64,000 nucleotides of DNA from Aquisphaera giovannonii (GCF_008087625.1 NZ_CP042997.1:1736001-1800000); one strand, 5' to 3'; shown: positions 50,935 through 62,341, numbered from the stretch's first letter. Numbers and translations are program-made. The notes: generated by a model from the sequence alone, not told the origin.

Positions 50935-51345
50935 TCAAGGTTCCCTCCGCCGCGCGAGCCGCTCGGCCTCCCGCCGCCTCTGCCGGCCCCAGGACCTGGA
51001 TAACCGGTACCCGCCCAGGAACGTAAGTTCCAGCCAAACGATGGAGGAGAACAGAAAGAAGGCCGCCAGCGGGAAATCTCCCTCCCGCGCGCAGCTGACG
51101 CCCACCAGCGGTAGCAGGGCCAGCGACATCCATGTGACGGCCCTCAGGAGATGGAGGCTGGTGGCGGGGGTCATCAGCGACAGAAGGGCCGGCGCCGCGA
51201 GCCCGGCGAAGAAAGCCGGGCCGAGGAACCAGATCAGGAGCCCCTGGTCGTCGCGGTCGCAGACGCCCCGAGCGACGAGGAACACCGGCGCGGAGCACGC
51301 AACCGCGGTCATCAGCGAGCGGGTCGAGGGCCGGAACCGACGCAT
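50935..51345 (-). CDS. small four-helix membrane protein
   Basis: A 136-residue product of unknown function with about four transmembrane helices (LMTAVACSAPVFLVARG, LIWFLGPAFFAGLAAPALLS, TWMSLALLPLVG and FPLAAFFLFSSIVWLELTFL). It begins MRRFRPSTRSLM, a motif seen at the start of many small planctomycete membrane proteins. A GTG four codons earlier (51357) is a possible alternative start. The C-terminus is Arg-rich. Confidence 0.68.
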   Translation of the reverse strand: MRRFRPSTRSLMTAVACSAPVFLVARGVCDRDDQGLLIWFLGPAFFAGLAAPALLSLMTPATSLHLLRAVTWMSLALLPLVGVSCAREGDFPLAAFFLFSSIVWLELTFLGGYRLSRSWGRQRRREAERLARRREP

Positions 51346-51554
51346 CGTCGCTTTCACACGTTAAAGGTCATTGGTCGGCCGGCTGGCGAGGCCGGGCCGG
51401 GGGGTGTCGTCGATCTTATCGCCGCCGCGACCGCCCTCCGAGAGTGCCCTCCTCGGGGAGGCCGGCCAGGGCAGCAACTGGAACCGGGCCCGGAGGTGGG
51501 GTAGCCTGGCGGCGATCGGGTTCGCCTGCGTTTCGAAGCTCAAGGAGACACGAC

Positions 51555-52433
51555 ATGTCATCCGGGGAACATCGGGGATGGACGCGCCGCCAGGTGCTGG
51601 GCGCCGGGGTCGCGGCGGCGGGGCTCCTCACCACGGGGCCAGCCCGGCTGCTGGGGGGGGCCCTTCGCGAGGAGGAGGCCGGCTACGGCCCGTTCAAGGT
51701 CGGGCTCCAGAGCTACTCGCTCCGCGGGTACGAGTCGGACGGCAAGCCCGACCGGGCCAAGGCCCTGGCGGTCACCCGCGACCTCGGCCTGCACCACTGG
51801 GAGGCCTTCCCGGCCCACGTCCCGGTGACGGAGGACGAGGCGGCCATCAAGGCGATGAAGTCGGAGTTCGAGGCGGCCGGCGTCCACCTGGGCGGATACG
51901 GCGTGGTCGCGCTCGGCAAGGACGAGCGGGCGGACCGCCGGATCTTCGAGTTCGCCAAGGCGATGGGGATCGCCTACATCTCCGCCGACCCCGATCCCGA
52001 GGGATTCGCCCTCGTGGACAAGTTGGTGGATGAGTACGGGATCCCGGTCGGCATCCACAACCACGGGCCGGGGCACCGCTTCGCCCTCATCGACACGATC
52101 GCCAGGGCGATCAAGGACCACAGCCCGAAGATCGGCTGCTGCATCGACACCGGCCATTTCCTCCGCTCGCGGGAGGACCCCGTCCGGGCGGTCGAGGTCT
52201 TCGGGGATCGGATCTACGGCGTCCACCTGAAGGACGTGAAGGACGCCGAGACGTTCACCGTCCTGGGGCGGGGGGACCTCCGGACGGACGCCCTGCTGAA
52301 GGCACTGGCCGGCCGCAAGTACTCGTACAACCTCGCCCTGGAATACGAGGAGAAGCCCGAGGATCCCGTCGAGGACATCAAGGCCTGCCTGGCCGCGCTG
52401 AAGAAGAGCGTCGCGACCCTGGCCGCTCGCTGA
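51555..52433 (+). CDS. sugar phosphate isomerase/epimerase-like protein with Tat signal
   Basis: A 292-residue product with a twin-arginine signal (RRQVLGAGVAAAGLLTT), so probably exported folded. The TIM-barrel xylose-isomerase-like domain follows: VGLQSYSLRGY, LGLHHWEAFPAH, VHLGGYGVVAL, YISADPDPEG, VGIHNHGPGHRF, CIDTGHFLRS (conserved acidic and His metal ligands) and LALEYEEKPEDP. ATG 51555 has AAGGAG upstream. Substrate unknown; planctomycetes have many such genes for sugar catabolism. Confidence 0.9.
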   Translation: MSSGEHRGWTRRQVLGAGVAAAGLLTTGPARLLGGALREEEAGYGPFKVGLQSYSLRGYESDGKPDRAKALAVTRDLGLHHWEAFPAHVPVTEDEAAIKAMKSEFEAAGVHLGGYGVVALGKDERADRRIFEFAKAMGIAYISADPDPEGFALVDKLVDEYGIPVGIHNHGPGHRFALIDTIARAIKDHSPKIGCCIDTGHFLRSREDPVRAVEVFGDRIYGVHLKDVKDAETFTVLGRGDLRTDALLKALAGRKYSYNLALEYEEKPEDPVEDIKACLAALKKSVATLAAR

Positions 52434-52479
52434 CGAGCAGGCCAGCCCGGGGGCGGCCGGCCGGCCGGGCCGCCCCCGC

Positions 52480-52875
52480 TCACGCGGGGTCGCCGATCAG
52501 CGAGGCGATCGTCTTCACGTCGACCGGCTTCGTGACGTGGTGGTCCATGCCCGCCTGCTGAGACCGCCTGCGATCCTCCTCCTGGCCGTAGCCGGAGATG
52601 GCGATGATCAGCATGTTCAATCCCTCGTCGCGGAGGGTGCGGGCCACCTGATAGCCGTCGATGCGGGGCAGCCCGATATCAAGCAGGATGGCACGCGGCT
52701 GGAATTCCCGGGCCGCCTCGATCCCGCGTGCCCCATCGAACTCGGTCCTGACCTCATAGCCCAGGATACTCAGGAGCCGCGCGAGGCTGAGGGCCAGGTC
52801 CTTGTTATCATCGACGATCAGGACCCGGGAGTTCCTCGCGGGGGCATCCGGCGACCGGGATGGGGGCGATGCCAC
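52480..52875 (-). CDS. single-domain response regulator
   Basis: A 131-residue CheY-like receiver with no output domain: acidic pair Asp22/Asp23 (LIVDDNKD), phosphoacceptor Asp66 (ILLDIGLP), Ser94 (IAISGYG) and Lys116 (HVTKPVD). It starts at GTG 52875, with GGAG about 6 nt upstream. No histidine kinase lies nearby, so it is an orphan that may relay to a hybrid kinase or partner elsewhere. The 264-nt gap before the next gene shows no further feature. Confidence 0.92.
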   Translation of the reverse strand: MASPPSRSPDAPARNSRVLIVDDNKDLALSLARLLSILGYEVRTEFDGARGIEAAREFQPRAILLDIGLPRIDGYQVARTLRDEGLNMLIIAISGYGQEEDRRRSQQAGMDHHVTKPVDVKTIASLIGDPA

Positions 52876-53139
52876 GTCTAGCTCCTTCGCGGCCGGCCGT
52901 CCTGCCCGCAGGGGAGGGCGGACGACCGGCTTTCATGCACCAATTGACCCGCATGGTAATTCAACGAATTTTGCACGCATCGTCAACCCGACCCCACGCG
53001 AGTGACGCCGAATGGGGCCGGCGGCCGGGGGAACTGACCTCGCTCATCCGATGCCACGTCTGATAGATTGCGCGAGGGGACCCGGGGGCGGGGGCCCGTC
53101 GGCCGTCATCACCAGGGTAGCGACCCTCGAGGGGAAAGG

Positions 53140-54003
53140 ATGCCTTCAACCTTGACGGAATCCCGGGACGACACGCTGATCTCGCGCGACGGGATGCGCC
53201 TGCTCGTCCGGTCGTGGCCGGTGGCGGCCCCGCGCGGCGTGGTGGTCGTCGCGCACGGGCTGGGCGAGCACGGCGGGGCCTACGCGCCGCTCGCGGAGGC
53301 GGTCGGCATCCCGCTGGGCCTCGAATTCGCGGCCCTCGACTTCCGCGGCCACGGCCGTAGCCCGGGGCGTCGCGGCGTCGTCCGCCGATACGAGGACTTC
53401 GTGGGCGACCTGCACGCGGCGGTGGAATGGGTCCGCGCCCGCCGGCCGCGACTGCCGATCTTCGTGCTCGGCCATTCGAACGGCGGCCAGATCGCCCTCC
53501 GGTATGCGCTCGAGTCGCCCGACCGGATCGCCGGGGTCGTCGCCTCCAACCCGTTCATCCGGATCGCGATGCCGGTCCCCCCGGGCAAGCTCCGGCTCGG
53601 CAGGCTCCTCCTCTCGGTCGCGCCCTGGCTGACCCTCCGCGCCGACACCCCGATCGACGGGATGACGCGGGATCCCGCGATGAGGGACATGTACCGGACC
53701 GACACGCTGCGCCACAACCGCATCAGCGCCCCGCTCTTCTTCGGCATGGTCGAGGGGGGCGAGATGCTCATGGAGCGGGCGGGGGCGATCCGCAGCCCGC
53801 TGCTGATGATCGTCGGCGGGCAGGACCCGGTGGTCAGCCCGGCGGCCACGCGCGACCTCTTCGACCGGGTGGGGGCGGCCGACAAGACGATGCTGCTCTA
53901 CCCGAAGATGCTCCACGAGCCGTTCAACGAGCTCGGACGGGCCCAGGTCTTCCAGGACGTGGCACGCTGGATCGAGCCGCGGCTGGGGGACGGCCCGCGC
54001 TGA
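53140..54003 (+). CDS. alpha/beta hydrolase, monoacylglycerol-lipase-like
   Basis: A 287-residue serine hydrolase with the typical fold: VVVVAHGLGEHGGAYAPLAE (oxyanion loop), LDFRGHGRSPGRRGVVRRYE, nucleophile Ser113 (LGHSNGGQIALRYA), acid Asp229 (VGGQDPVVSP) and His259 (LHEPFNELG). HGLGEHGGAY and RGHGRSPGRRG are typical of the lysophospholipase/monoglyceride lipase branch. ATG 53140 has GAGGGGAAAGG upstream. Followed by convergent trpE. Confidence 0.92.
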   Translation: MPSTLTESRDDTLISRDGMRLLVRSWPVAAPRGVVVVAHGLGEHGGAYAPLAEAVGIPLGLEFAALDFRGHGRSPGRRGVVRRYEDFVGDLHAAVEWVRARRPRLPIFVLGHSNGGQIALRYALESPDRIAGVVASNPFIRIAMPVPPGKLRLGRLLLSVAPWLTLRADTPIDGMTRDPAMRDMYRTDTLRHNRISAPLFFGMVEGGEMLMERAGAIRSPLLMIVGGQDPVVSPAATRDLFDRVGAADKTMLLYPKMLHEPFNELGRAQVFQDVARWIEPRLGDGPR

Positions 54004-54033
54004 GCCGCGGGCCCCGGCCTCCGCCCGGGGCGA

Positions 54034-55533
54034 TCAGAGCTGCGACTCGGCGATCTCGATCGTCTTCAGCAGGACCCGGGCCTTGCTCACGGTCTCCTCG
54101 TACTCCGTGGGCGGATGGCTGTCGTAGACGATCCCCGCACCGGCCTGGATGTAGGCGGTCTTGCCCTGAAGGACGAGCGTCCGCAGGGCGATGCAGGTGT
54201 CCATGTTGCCGGTGAAGTCGATGTAGCCGACGGCGCCCGCGTAGGGGCCGCGACGGGTGGGCTCCACCTCGTCGATGATCTCCATGGCCCGGACCTTCGG
54301 CGCGCCCGAGACGGTCCCCGCGGGCAGCCCCGCGCGGAGGGCGTCGAACGCCGTCTTCCCGGGCCGGAGCTTGCCCGTGACGTTCGACGTGATGTGCATG
54401 ACGTGGGAGTAGCGCTCGACCTTCATCACGTCGCTGAGCGAGACGGTCTTGTAGTCGGCGACCTGGCCGACGTCGTTGCGCGCCAGGTCCACCAGCATGA
54501 TGTGCTCGGCCCGCTCCTTGGGGTCCGCGAGCAGTTCCTCGGCGAGCGCCAGGTCCTCGTGCTCGTCCCGGCCCCGCCGCCTCGTCCCGGCCAGGGGCCG
54601 GATGGTGACCTCCCCGTCCTCCACGCGGACGAGGATCTCCGGGGAGCTGCCGATCAGCGAATACTCGCCGAAGGTCAGGTAGAACAGGAACGGGCTGGGG
54701 TTCACGACGCGGAGGACGCGGTAGATGTTGAAGGGAGACGCGACGGTCTCGAGCTGGAACCGCTGGCTGGGCACGACCTGGAAGATGTCGCCGGCCTTGA
54801 TGTACTCCTGGCAGTGCCGGACGACGTCCTCGTACTGCTCGCGGGTGAGGTTCGATCGGGGCCGGAGGCTTGTCGGGCCCTCCGTATCCACATCCCGCAG
54901 CGGGAGCTCCGCCGCGGGCGAGGAGAGCCGCTCCACCAGCTCGTCCACCCGCCTGCGGGCCAGGTCGTAGGCGGCGAGCGGATCCGCCCCCGGCTCCAGG
55001 TGCGCCTGGGCCACGACGAGCACCGTCTTGCGGATGTGGTCGAAGATGACCATCCGGTCGAAGAACGAGAACGAGAGGTCCGGCAGGTTGCGGTCGTCCT
55101 CCGGGGCGTTTGGCAGGTGCTCCGTGTACCGGACGGCGTCGTACGCGGCATAGCCGACGGCGCCGCCGGTGAACCGCGGCAGGCCCGGGATGTGGACGGC
55201 CCGGTAACGGTCCACGAGCGCCTGGAGGTCCGCCAGGGGATCCGCGGAGGCGTACCTGCGGGTCGCGCGAGGGTCGCCGGGGACTTCCACCACGACCTGG
55301 TCGCGCCGGGCCTCGAACCGGAGGAACGGCTCGGTCCCCAGGAAGCTGAAGCGGCCGACCTTCTCGCCGCCGATCACGCTTTCGAACAGGAAAGACGGCG
55401 CAGCACGCTCGATCCGCCCGAAGGCGGAGACCGGCGTCAGGCTGTCGCCCGTGAGCTGCCGATAGACGGGGACGCACCGCGCCGTGCCTCGGACGCGCTC
55501 GAACTCTTCATACGTGGGTCGATGCGTTGTCAT
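54034..55533 (-). CDS. trpE: anthranilate synthase component I
   Basis: Converts chorismate, with ammonia from the glutaminase partner, to anthranilate in tryptophan synthesis. The 499-residue protein has the N-terminal Trp-binding element region ([16 protein letters not shown]) and the chorismate-binding domain: [52 protein letters not shown] and [19 protein letters not shown]. No trpG follows. Start ATG 55533 lacks a strong ribosome site; ATG 55569 is a weaker alternative. No trp leader or attenuator is seen. Confidence 0.93.
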   Translation of the reverse strand: MTTHRPTYEEFERVRGTARCVPVYRQLTGDSLTPVSAFGRIERAAPSFLFESVIGGEKVGRFSFLGTEPFLRFEARRDQVVVEVPGDPRATRRYASADPLADLQALVDRYRAVHIPGLPRFTGGAVGYAAYDAVRYTEHLPNAPEDDRNLPDLSFSFFDRMVIFDHIRKTVLVVAQAHLEPGADPLAAYDLARRRVDELVERLSSPAAELPLRDVDTEGPTSLRPRSNLTREQYEDVVRHCQEYIKAGDIFQVVPSQRFQLETVASPFNIYRVLRVVNPSPFLFYLTFGEYSLIGSSPEILVRVEDGEVTIRPLAGTRRRGRDEHEDLALAEELLADPKERAEHIMLVDLARNDVGQVADYKTVSLSDVMKVERYSHVMHITSNVTGKLRPGKTAFDALRAGLPAGTVSGAPKVRAMEIIDEVEPTRRGPYAGAVGYIDFTGNMDTCIALRTLVLQGKTAYIQAGAGIVYDSHPPTEYEETVSKARVLLKTIEIAESQL

Positions 55534-56164
55534 GTCGGACGCATTCCGCGGGCCGGCCTGGAGATCCATGGACGATTGAAAGTTAACAGCCGGCCGTCGT
55601 CGCGACAAGCCGCCCACTCCCCGCATCGGCCGCCGGCCGACATCCCGTCGCCCGCTGCCGACCCTCGACGCCCCGCGCCGCGGCCGACGCCCGTCAGGCC
55701 CGACTGCCGCGACCCCTCGCGGCGGCGGGCTCGCCATCCTCCGAAGCGTGACGGCGTGCCGGGGTGTCGGCGTGGCGGCGTGGCTCGGAGTTTCCGGTTT
55801 CGGGCTTGCCACTTCGGCGTACGACGCATATACCTCGCTACCGTCCTGCGTTCGCCGGATCTCGCGGCCCGGTTCGCGACTCGACCGAAGCGCGGCCGAC
55901 GCAGTTCCGTTCATGGAGGACGCGACGTTCTCGGCATGGGCAGGCCCAGGAGGGGCCGGGAAATCCCCCCGACTTCCCCCCCGAAAAGGAGCGGCGCACC
56001 GCGCCACTCCTCGCCGACCATCCCGCCAGGTCGCGAAGCCCGACGGCCCTCGCCGCCCGAGCGGCGGGGCAGGGCCGCGGTCCCAGCCAGGGATGCCCCC
56101 TGCGGCCGCCTCGCGGGATCGCGCGACCCTGCCGCAGAGAACCTTGCAGATCAGGAGTGGTCCC
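55534..56164. other. 631-nt divergent intergenic region
   Basis: Between trpE and the large glycosyltransferase. It is GC-rich and open in several frames by chance, with no recognisable protein, repeat or structured RNA. It probably holds the promoters of both genes. Confidence 0.5.
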
Positions 56165-59100
56165 TTGCCCGAATCGGAAGGCCGGTCCCAGGAGTATCCA
56201 AACCTGCTGGAGGATGGCCAGGAGGAAGGCCGCTTCCTCAGGTCGCGCCGGTGGCTCCTGGACGCGGGCGTGCAGGACTCAATCGGCCTGCTCCGAGGCT
56301 TGCGCGGCGAGGCCGCCCGGCTCGCGGAGATGGAAGGCCGGCCCGTGTTCTCCCTCCTGGCCGTGCTCCGCGACCCCCATCCCCAGCACCTGCGCGAGCT
56401 GATCCTCTCCTGCCGCTGCCAGTCGTACCAGGACTGGGAGCTGATCCTGGTGGATGACGGGAGCCGGGATCGCGGCCACATGGAGATGGTCGAGGAGTGG
56501 GCCGCCCGGGACCCCCGGGTCCGCCCGATCGCGCGGGAGATCCCCGGCGGGGACAGCCATGCGAGGAACGTCGCCGCCGCGGCGGCGACCGGCGACTTCC
56601 TCTCCGTTGTGGACGCCGACGGGATCCTCCACCCGATGGCCCTGGGCATCCTGGCTCGCCACCTCCGGGAAGATCCCGCCGTGAATCTGGTCTTCACGAA
56701 CGAGCTCGAGCTCGAGAGGGACTCGGACCGGCCGGTGGCCCACCTCCTGAAGCCTCCGTTCGACGCCTTCACGCTCCTGAGGATCCCCTACCTGGGCCGA
56801 CTCGTCGCCATGCGCCGCGACCTGGTGCTCCAAGTCGCGGACGGGGGGCCGATCTTCCGGCAGGAGCTGGATGGGATCGAGGAGCACGACCTCTGGCTCC
56901 GGCTGGCCCTGTCTGGTCGGGTCGTGGCACGCCACGTCCCGCTCTACGCCTATAGCCGCCGCGAGGGCTCCGCGGAGGCCGCGGCCGCACGCCACGCGGC
57001 GCTGCCCGAGAAGCGGGCGGCACTCCTCCATCGCCATGTGCCGCGGGCCTACCCGGGGGCTACCTGGACGTCGAGGCCCGCCGACGGGCCTTCGCCGCTC
57101 GTCGCGTCGAGCGTCTGGATCACGGGCCTGCCGGGCCGGCCGCGCCCCGGGCTCCTGATCGTGGTCCCGTTCAAGGACCAGGCGGACACGACCCTCGCCT
57201 GCCTGGACGCGATCGAGCGCCAGGTGCACTCCCTCGACATCCGGGTGGTGCTGGTCGACAACAACTCGGCCGAGCCGGAGACGGGCACGAAGCTGGCCGC
57301 CTGGCTGGGCCGGCCGCGGGGGGGCCGCTACGAGGTCCTGGAGGACCGGGGGGCGTTCAACTTCGCCCGGCTCAACAACGCGGCCGTCGCGCGGTTCGGC
57401 GGCGATCGCGACCTCATCCTCTTCCTCAACAACGACGTCGAGCTCTCCACCCCGCAGGCGCTTCAGGTCATGGCCATGCAACTGCTGGCCTGCCCGGACG
57501 CCGGATTCGTCGGGATCAAGCTGAATTACCCCGGCGGCCGGGGGGTGCAGCACGGCGGTGTGAGGTTCGTCGAGCACATGCTCGGATCCGGCTATCCCCA
57601 GCTCGTGCACGCGAACTCGCCCCAGGAGTTCGTCGACGCGGACCGGGTGGCCCTGTGCGTCACGTTCGCCTGCGCCATGACGCGGAGGGAGACGTTCGAA
57701 TCCCTGGGCGGCCTGGAGGAGCGCTTCGTCCCCAACGGCTTCGGGGACGTCGACATCTCCCTCAGGGCCCTCGCGGCGGGCTATCGCCATTACTACCTGG
57801 GCAGCCTGGAGGGCGTGCATCACGAGTCGCTCTCGCGCGGGTCCTCGAACGAGGACGTCGAGTTCAGCACGCTGCACGAGCGGCACGGCCGGGTCATCGC
57901 CGAATGGCGGATGAGGCACCTCTTCCGCGCGGCCAGGCATCCCTGGCCCGTCGCTTCGCCTCTCCAGGGGGCGGGCGTCGAGGCGGTTCATCCGGCGGGG
58001 ATGCCGCTCCGCTACCGCATCGCCGACCGGGCGGCCAACGCCCTCAGGCGATTGCTCGGCCCCGGGTACGGGCCCTGCCGCACGGCCGCCGTCAGGGCAG
58101 TCAAGCTGGCCCGGCGATTCCGGTCGCTAGCGGCGATCTTCTCCGCCCTCCGGGCGGCCATCAAGCCGATCCCGCTGCTGGGCCCGGCCGCCGCGTGGGG
58201 GATCCGCAGCGGCCGCAGGGCGATCCGCTCGGCCCGCATCGCGAAGGCGGTGGCCGGCCACGTCCTGCGCGAGCCGAGGGCCGTGAAGCGGCTGGGCGGC
58301 GCCCTGTCCGCGGGCGGCGTCGAGGGCCTGCTGCGAGAGCTGGCCGAGCAGCTCCCCGAGCTTCCCCTCCAGCCCTACGCGGCCGCGCTCCAGTTCCGGA
58401 AGAGCCGGCCCACTCCCGAACGGCTGGCGTCGCTCCGGTCGCGCGACTGGCCCGCGGACGCGCCGAAATTCAGCGTCATCGTGCCGGTCTACAACACCCG
58501 AGAGGCGTGGCTGCGCGAGATGCTGGGGAGCGTCCTGGGGCAGACCTATCCCCACTGGGAGCTGATCTGCGTCGACGACGCGAGCCCGTCCCCCCGGGTG
58601 CGCGAGGTCCTGGAGGAATTCGCGGCGAGCGACCCGCGGATCGTCCCCATCCTCGAGCGGCGGAATCGGGGGGTCGCGGCCGCGACGAACCGGGGGCTCG
58701 AGGCCGCCTCGGGCGACTACGTCGCCTTCCTGGACCACGACGACTCGCTGGAGCCCCACGCCCTCCAGGCGTTCGCCGAGGCCGTCCTCCGCGACCGGCC
58801 GGACATGCTCTACAGCGACGAGGCGGTCACCGGCGAGCGGCTCGACAAGGTCCTCCGGGTCGACCTCCGGCCGGACTTCAGCTACGACCATTACCTGGGG
58901 CATCCCTACTTCGTCCACCTGATCGCGGCCAGGACGAGCATCGTCCGCGGCGTGGGCGGGCTGGACGAGGGCCTCGCCATCTCCCAGGACGTGGACCTGA
59001 ACCTGCGGCTCATCGAGGCGTGCGAGACCGTCTGCCACGTCCCCGAGGTCCTGTACCGCTGGAGGACCCACGTCGGCAGCCTCGGCCACCGCAAGATGGA

Positions 59101-60154
59101 CGAGTGCACCGAGGTCACCCGCGGCGTGCTGGAGCGGCACTTCCGGAGGACCGGGCAGCGGGCGGAATTCGAGGATCGGATCCACTTCAACCATCGCGAC
59201 GTCCGCTTCCTGCCGCCGCAGGGCCTGCGCGTGGCGGTCCTGGTCACGCCGTCGGGCATCCCGGGCCGTACCGAGGAGTGCCTGGCCGGCCTCGGGCGAA
59301 GCCTGGACCGCGCCCTGGCCGACGTCGTGGTCCTCGATCCGCGAGACGGGGTCGGGCTGGCCCGCCGCCTCAACGAGGCCGTCGGCGGGCTGGAGGGGGC
59401 GTACACTCACCTGCTCTTCCTCGACGACGCGATCCGGGCCGGGGATCGGGGGTGGCTGGAGCACATGCTCGGGTTCGCGAGCCGGCGTGACGTGGGCGTC
59501 GTGGGGGCCCTCATGCTGAACGACCGCCGGCGGGTGGTGCATTCGGGCCTCGCGATCCGACGCGACGGCCGGATCGTGGCGTCCCACCGAGGCTCCCCGT
59601 TCCGCCACTGGATCGCCGGCCGGAACCCCGGGAGGATCGGCGAGCTCCTCGCCAGCCACGACGTCTCGGCGGTCGCCGGCGCCTGCCTGCTCACGGGCGT
59701 CGGCGTCTTCGAGGGCCTGGGCGGATTCGACGAGGGCTACAACGCGGGCCGCCACGACGCGGACTACTGCCTTCGGGCGGCGGAGTCGGGCTACAAGGTC
59801 GTCCTGGACGCGTACGCGGTGCACCGGCTCGCCGATGCCCGCGCGGAGGACGCGATCCTCCGGGGCTCTCCGGACGACGACGCCCGCTTCCGCGAGCGCC
59901 ACGGGGGGCGGATCGAGCGGGGCGACCCCTTCGACCGGGCCGCCGACGAGGGCTCGGCGCGGCCCCCCCGCACGACCCGGATCGACCTCCCGTCGTCCCC
60001 GAAGGGGGCCAGGCCCGCGCGGGTCGAGTTGCACGGGCCCGACGAGTCGAAGAGGCGCCCGCACGACCCTCCCGCCGGGGCGTCGAGGCGGGGCGCGTCG
60101 GATCTTGACCGAGAGCGATATCCCTGGGGCATGAAGGCCGGGAATCCGGAGTAG
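56165..60154 (+). CDS. multi-domain GT2 glycosyltransferase (four domains)
   Basis: A 1329-residue product. TTG 56165 is chosen because AGGAG lies 7 nt upstream; ATG 56093 is an in-frame alternative. Four GT-A (family 2) domains follow one another: about 60-270 ([10 protein letters not shown] ... VVDADGI), 327-580 ([36 protein letters not shown]), 767-1000 ([36 protein letters not shown]) and 1020-1280 (degenerate: [17 protein letters not shown]). Such proteins build cell-surface polysaccharide chains in the cytoplasm, often with a GT and methyltransferase neighbour as here. Confidence 0.88.
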   Translation: MPESEGRSQEYPNLLEDGQEEGRFLRSRRWLLDAGVQDSIGLLRGLRGEAARLAEMEGRPVFSLLAVLRDPHPQHLRELILSCRCQSYQDWELILVDDGSRDRGHMEMVEEWAARDPRVRPIAREIPGGDSHARNVAAAAATGDFLSVVDADGILHPMALGILARHLREDPAVNLVFTNELELERDSDRPVAHLLKPPFDAFTLLRIPYLGRLVAMRRDLVLQVADGGPIFRQELDGIEEHDLWLRLALSGRVVARHVPLYAYSRREGSAEAAAARHAALPEKRAALLHRHVPRAYPGATWTSRPADGPSPLVASSVWITGLPGRPRPGLLIVVPFKDQADTTLACLDAIERQVHSLDIRVVLVDNNSAEPETGTKLAAWLGRPRGGRYEVLEDRGAFNFARLNNAAVARFGGDRDLILFLNNDVELSTPQALQVMAMQLLACPDAGFVGIKLNYPGGRGVQHGGVRFVEHMLGSGYPQLVHANSPQEFVDADRVALCVTFACAMTRRETFESLGGLEERFVPNGFGDVDISLRALAAGYRHYYLGSLEGVHHESLSRGSSNEDVEFSTLHERHGRVIAEWRMRHLFRAARHPWPVASPLQGAGVEAVHPAGMPLRYRIADRAANALRRLLGPGYGPCRTAAVRAVKLARRFRSLAAIFSALRAAIKPIPLLGPAAAWGIRSGRRAIRSARIAKAVAGHVLREPRAVKRLGGALSAGGVEGLLRELAEQLPELPLQPYAAALQFRKSRPTPERLASLRSRDWPADAPKFSVIVPVYNTREAWLREMLGSVLGQTYPHWELICVDDASPSPRVREVLEEFAASDPRIVPILERRNRGVAAATNRGLEAASGDYVAFLDHDDSLEPHALQAFAEAVLRDRPDMLYSDEAVTGERLDKVLRVDLRPDFSYDHYLGHPYFVHLIAARTSIVRGVGGLDEGLAISQDVDLNLRLIEACETVCHVPEVLYRWRTHVGSLGHRKMDECTEVTRGVLERHFRRTGQRAEFEDRIHFNHRDVRFLPPQGLRVAVLVTPSGIPGRTEECLAGLGRSLDRALADVVVLDPRDGVGLARRLNEAVGGLEGAYTHLLFLDDAIRAGDRGWLEHMLGFASRRDVGVVGALMLNDRRRVVHSGLAIRRDGRIVASHRGSPFRHWIAGRNPGRIGELLASHDVSAVAGACLLTGVGVFEGLGGFDEGYNAGRHDADYCLRAAESGYKVVLDAYAVHRLADARAEDAILRGSPDDDARFRERHGGRIERGDPFDRAADEGSARPPRTTRIDLPSSPKGARPARVELHGPDESKRRPHDPPAGASRRGASDLDRERYPWGMKAGNPE

Positions 60155-60206
60155 CCGACGAAGGCCGACCGGCATGGCCGGCAAGACCGAAGGTGGAGCG
60201 GCGAAC

Positions 60207-61502
60207 ATGAAGAGTCCATCGCATCTCTCCGCGTCCTCTTTCTGGACGCCGGAACACATCGTCTACCCCTACCCCTGGGTCGGCCACCTCCCGTTCGCGT
60301 TCTGGGTCGTCGAGGCGTTGCGGCCGCGATGCCTCGTCGAGCTCGGGACGCACTCGGGCAACTCCTATTTCGGGTTCTGCCAGGCGGTCGAACGCCTGTC
60401 CTTGCCGACGCGTTGCCACGCCGTGGACACGTGGCGGGGCGAGGAGCACGCCGGCTTCTACGGCGACGAGGTCTTCGAGGCCGTGGCCGGGAAGAACCTC
60501 CGCCGATACGACCGGTTCTCGACGCTCCACCGCTGCCTCTTCGACGAGGCGATCGACCGCTTCCCGGACGGCTCGATCGACCTGCTCCACATCGACGGCC
60601 TCCACACCTACGAGGCCGTCCGCCACGACTTCGAGGCGTGGCTCCCCAAGCTCTCCCGATCCGGGGTCGTCCTCTTCCACGACACCACCGTGCGGGAGCG
60701 GGGGTTCGGCGTCTACCGCCTGCTCGAGGAGCTGGCGGCGCGATTCCCGAGCTTCGAGTTCACGCACAGCTACGGCCTCGGCGTCGTCGCGGTCGGCGAC
60801 GTGCCCGAGGGCATCCGCGACCTCCTCGAGGCCCGCTCGGACCCGGCGCTCGTCGAGGAGATCCGGGCCTGCTACTCGAGGCTCGGCGAGGCGGTGCTGG
60901 AGCAGGCCTCGCGGCGGGACGCCGAGGCCCTGGCCGCGGAACGCCTCGGCGAGATCGGGAGGATCCGCTCTCTCCACGAGGGGGTCCAGCATCGCCTCGA
61001 CGAGGTGCTGGAGGGCCTGCGAGTCCTGGGCGCCGCGGACGACGCCTATCGCGTCCTGGGCGCCGAGCGGGATCGCCTCCTGGCGAGGCTCGACGAGGCG
61101 GCCGAGGAGAACCGGCGTTACGCCGCGGAGCTCGTCCGGCTCGCGGCCGAGAAGTCGCGGATCGCGGCCGAGAGGGAGCTGCTCCGGGAGAAGGCCGACC
61201 GGGCGACGCGGGAAGGCCAGGCCGCCGCCGAGGAGTACCGGGCCGCCATCGAGGGGCACAGGGCCGCCGTCGAGGGGCACAGGGCCGCCGCCGAGGCGCA
61301 GCGGGCCGCCGCCGAGGAGAACCGCCGCCTGGCCGAGATCGTCCGCGCCCAGGAGGCCGCGATCCTCGAGATCCATCGGAGCCTCGGCTGGTCCCTGCTC
61401 GATCGGGCCCGCGCCGCGCGTCAGGCGGTGATCGGCAGGAACGGGAGGCTGGCCCGCGGCTGGTCGGCGATGACCCGATTCCTCCATCCCGGCCTCGGCT
61501 GA
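60207..61502 (+). CDS. SAM-dependent methyltransferase-like protein with long coiled coil
   Basis: A 431-residue product. Residues 15-200 form a class I methyltransferase of the Methyltransf_24 type: [20 protein letters not shown] (SAM loop), [33 protein letters not shown] and [20 protein letters not shown]. Residues 240-410 are a coiled coil ([20 protein letters not shown]), including a clear heptad block ([20 protein letters not shown]). ATG 60207 has GGTGGAG upstream; ATG 60174 has none. Just downstream of the GT2 gene, so likely part of the same glycan pathway (sugar methylation). Confidence 0.85.
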   Translation: MKSPSHLSASSFWTPEHIVYPYPWVGHLPFAFWVVEALRPRCLVELGTHSGNSYFGFCQAVERLSLPTRCHAVDTWRGEEHAGFYGDEVFEAVAGKNLRRYDRFSTLHRCLFDEAIDRFPDGSIDLLHIDGLHTYEAVRHDFEAWLPKLSRSGVVLFHDTTVRERGFGVYRLLEELAARFPSFEFTHSYGLGVVAVGDVPEGIRDLLEARSDPALVEEIRACYSRLGEAVLEQASRRDAEALAAERLGEIGRIRSLHEGVQHRLDEVLEGLRVLGAADDAYRVLGAERDRLLARLDEAAEENRRYAAELVRLAAEKSRIAAERELLREKADRATREGQAAAEEYRAAIEGHRAAVEGHRAAAEAQRAAAEENRRLAEIVRAQEAAILEIHRSLGWSLLDRARAARQAVIGRNGRLARGWSAMTRFLHPGLG

Positions 61503-61630
61503 GCCCCCCCGAGGGGGCGGGGCTCGCCGGCCGGATTGGCCGAGGGCGCGGGACGTGGACCGCGGTCGTATAATCGAGCGACCCGCGGACCGGCTCGACG
61601 GCCGTCCCCGGGGACCGGGGGGCCACACCC

Positions 61631-62341
61631 GTGCCATCGACGATCCGCTTCCTCGCGCCCGACGAGGCGTGCAGCTACCTGCCGGGCCGGATGGCCCGGA
61701 TGGAATACGAGTTCGTGGCGAGCATGACGGCCGACCGGTACGCCGGCCTCATGATCGCCGGGTGGCGGCGATTCGGCTCCGTGCTCTTCCGCCCGAGGTG
61801 CCGGCATTGCGACGCCTGCCGCTCGCTCCGCGTCGACGCGCAGCGGTTCCGCCCGAATCGCAGCCAATCGAGGAACCGCCGGCGCAATGAAGGGGTGATG
61901 GCCCTGGAGATCGGCCCGCCGCGGGTCACGCCGGAGCGGCTGGATCTCTATCAGCGGTTCCACGACCATCGAGCCGGCACGCGCGGCTGGCGGGAGCGGG
62001 AGGTCGATCCGGCCGCCTACCGGGAGTCCTTCGTCTCGAACCCCATCCCGACCGAGGAATGGGCCTACCGGATCGACGGCCGCCTGGTCGGCCTGGGCCT
62101 GGTGGACGCCCTGCCGGTGGGGCTCTCGGCGATCTACTTCGTCCACGACCCGGACGAGTCCCGGCGGGCGCCCGGGACGTGGAACGTGCTGTCGCTCCTC
62201 GAGGAGACCCGGCGGCGGGGCCTCCCGCACCTCTACCTCGGATACTGGGTCGCGGATTGCCTCTCGCTGGCCTACAAGGCGAATTTCCGCCCCCACGAGG
62301 TCCTCGGGCCGGACGGGGCCTGGCGGCCCGCGGGCCCCTGA
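61631..62341 (+). CDS. bpt: arginyl/leucyl-tRNA-protein transferase (Ate1/Bpt family)
   Basis: A 236-residue N-end-rule enzyme that adds Leu or Arg from a charged tRNA to N-terminal Asp/Glu (or oxidised Cys) of proteins, marking them for Clp degradation. Visible: ACSYLPGRMARMEYEFVAS, the Cys cluster FRPRCRHCDACRSLRVDA, PNRSQSRNRRRN, and the C-terminal acyltransferase part (YFVHDPDESRRAPGTWNVLS; YLGYWVADCLSLAYKANFRP). Bacterial members are usually leucyltransferases (Bpt); arginyl activity cannot be excluded. It starts at GTG 61631. Its stop is 1 nt from the end of convergent glnE. Confidence 0.87.
   Translation: MPSTIRFLAPDEACSYLPGRMARMEYEFVASMTADRYAGLMIAGWRRFGSVLFRPRCRHCDACRSLRVDAQRFRPNRSQSRNRRRNEGVMALEIGPPRVTPERLDLYQRFHDHRAGTRGWREREVDPAAYRESFVSNPIPTEEWAYRIDGRLVGLGLVDALPVGLSAIYFVHDPDESRRAPGTWNVLSLLEETRRRGLPHLYLGYWVADCLSLAYKANFRPHEVLGPDGAWRPAGP

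Noticed and set aside
51345-51365. An extra parS-like site (TTTCACACGTTAAAG)
   Set aside because: The central CACGTG dyad is broken by an insertion, so it does not fit parS.
53146-53916. A 256-residue minus-strand frame opposite the hydrolase
   Set aside because: The plus-strand hydrolase has a complete catalytic triad; the antisense frame is a compositional artefact.
55534-56164. A trp leader peptide or attenuator between trpE and the GT2 gene
   Set aside because: No short frame with tandem Trp codons and no terminator-antiterminator pair could be recognised.
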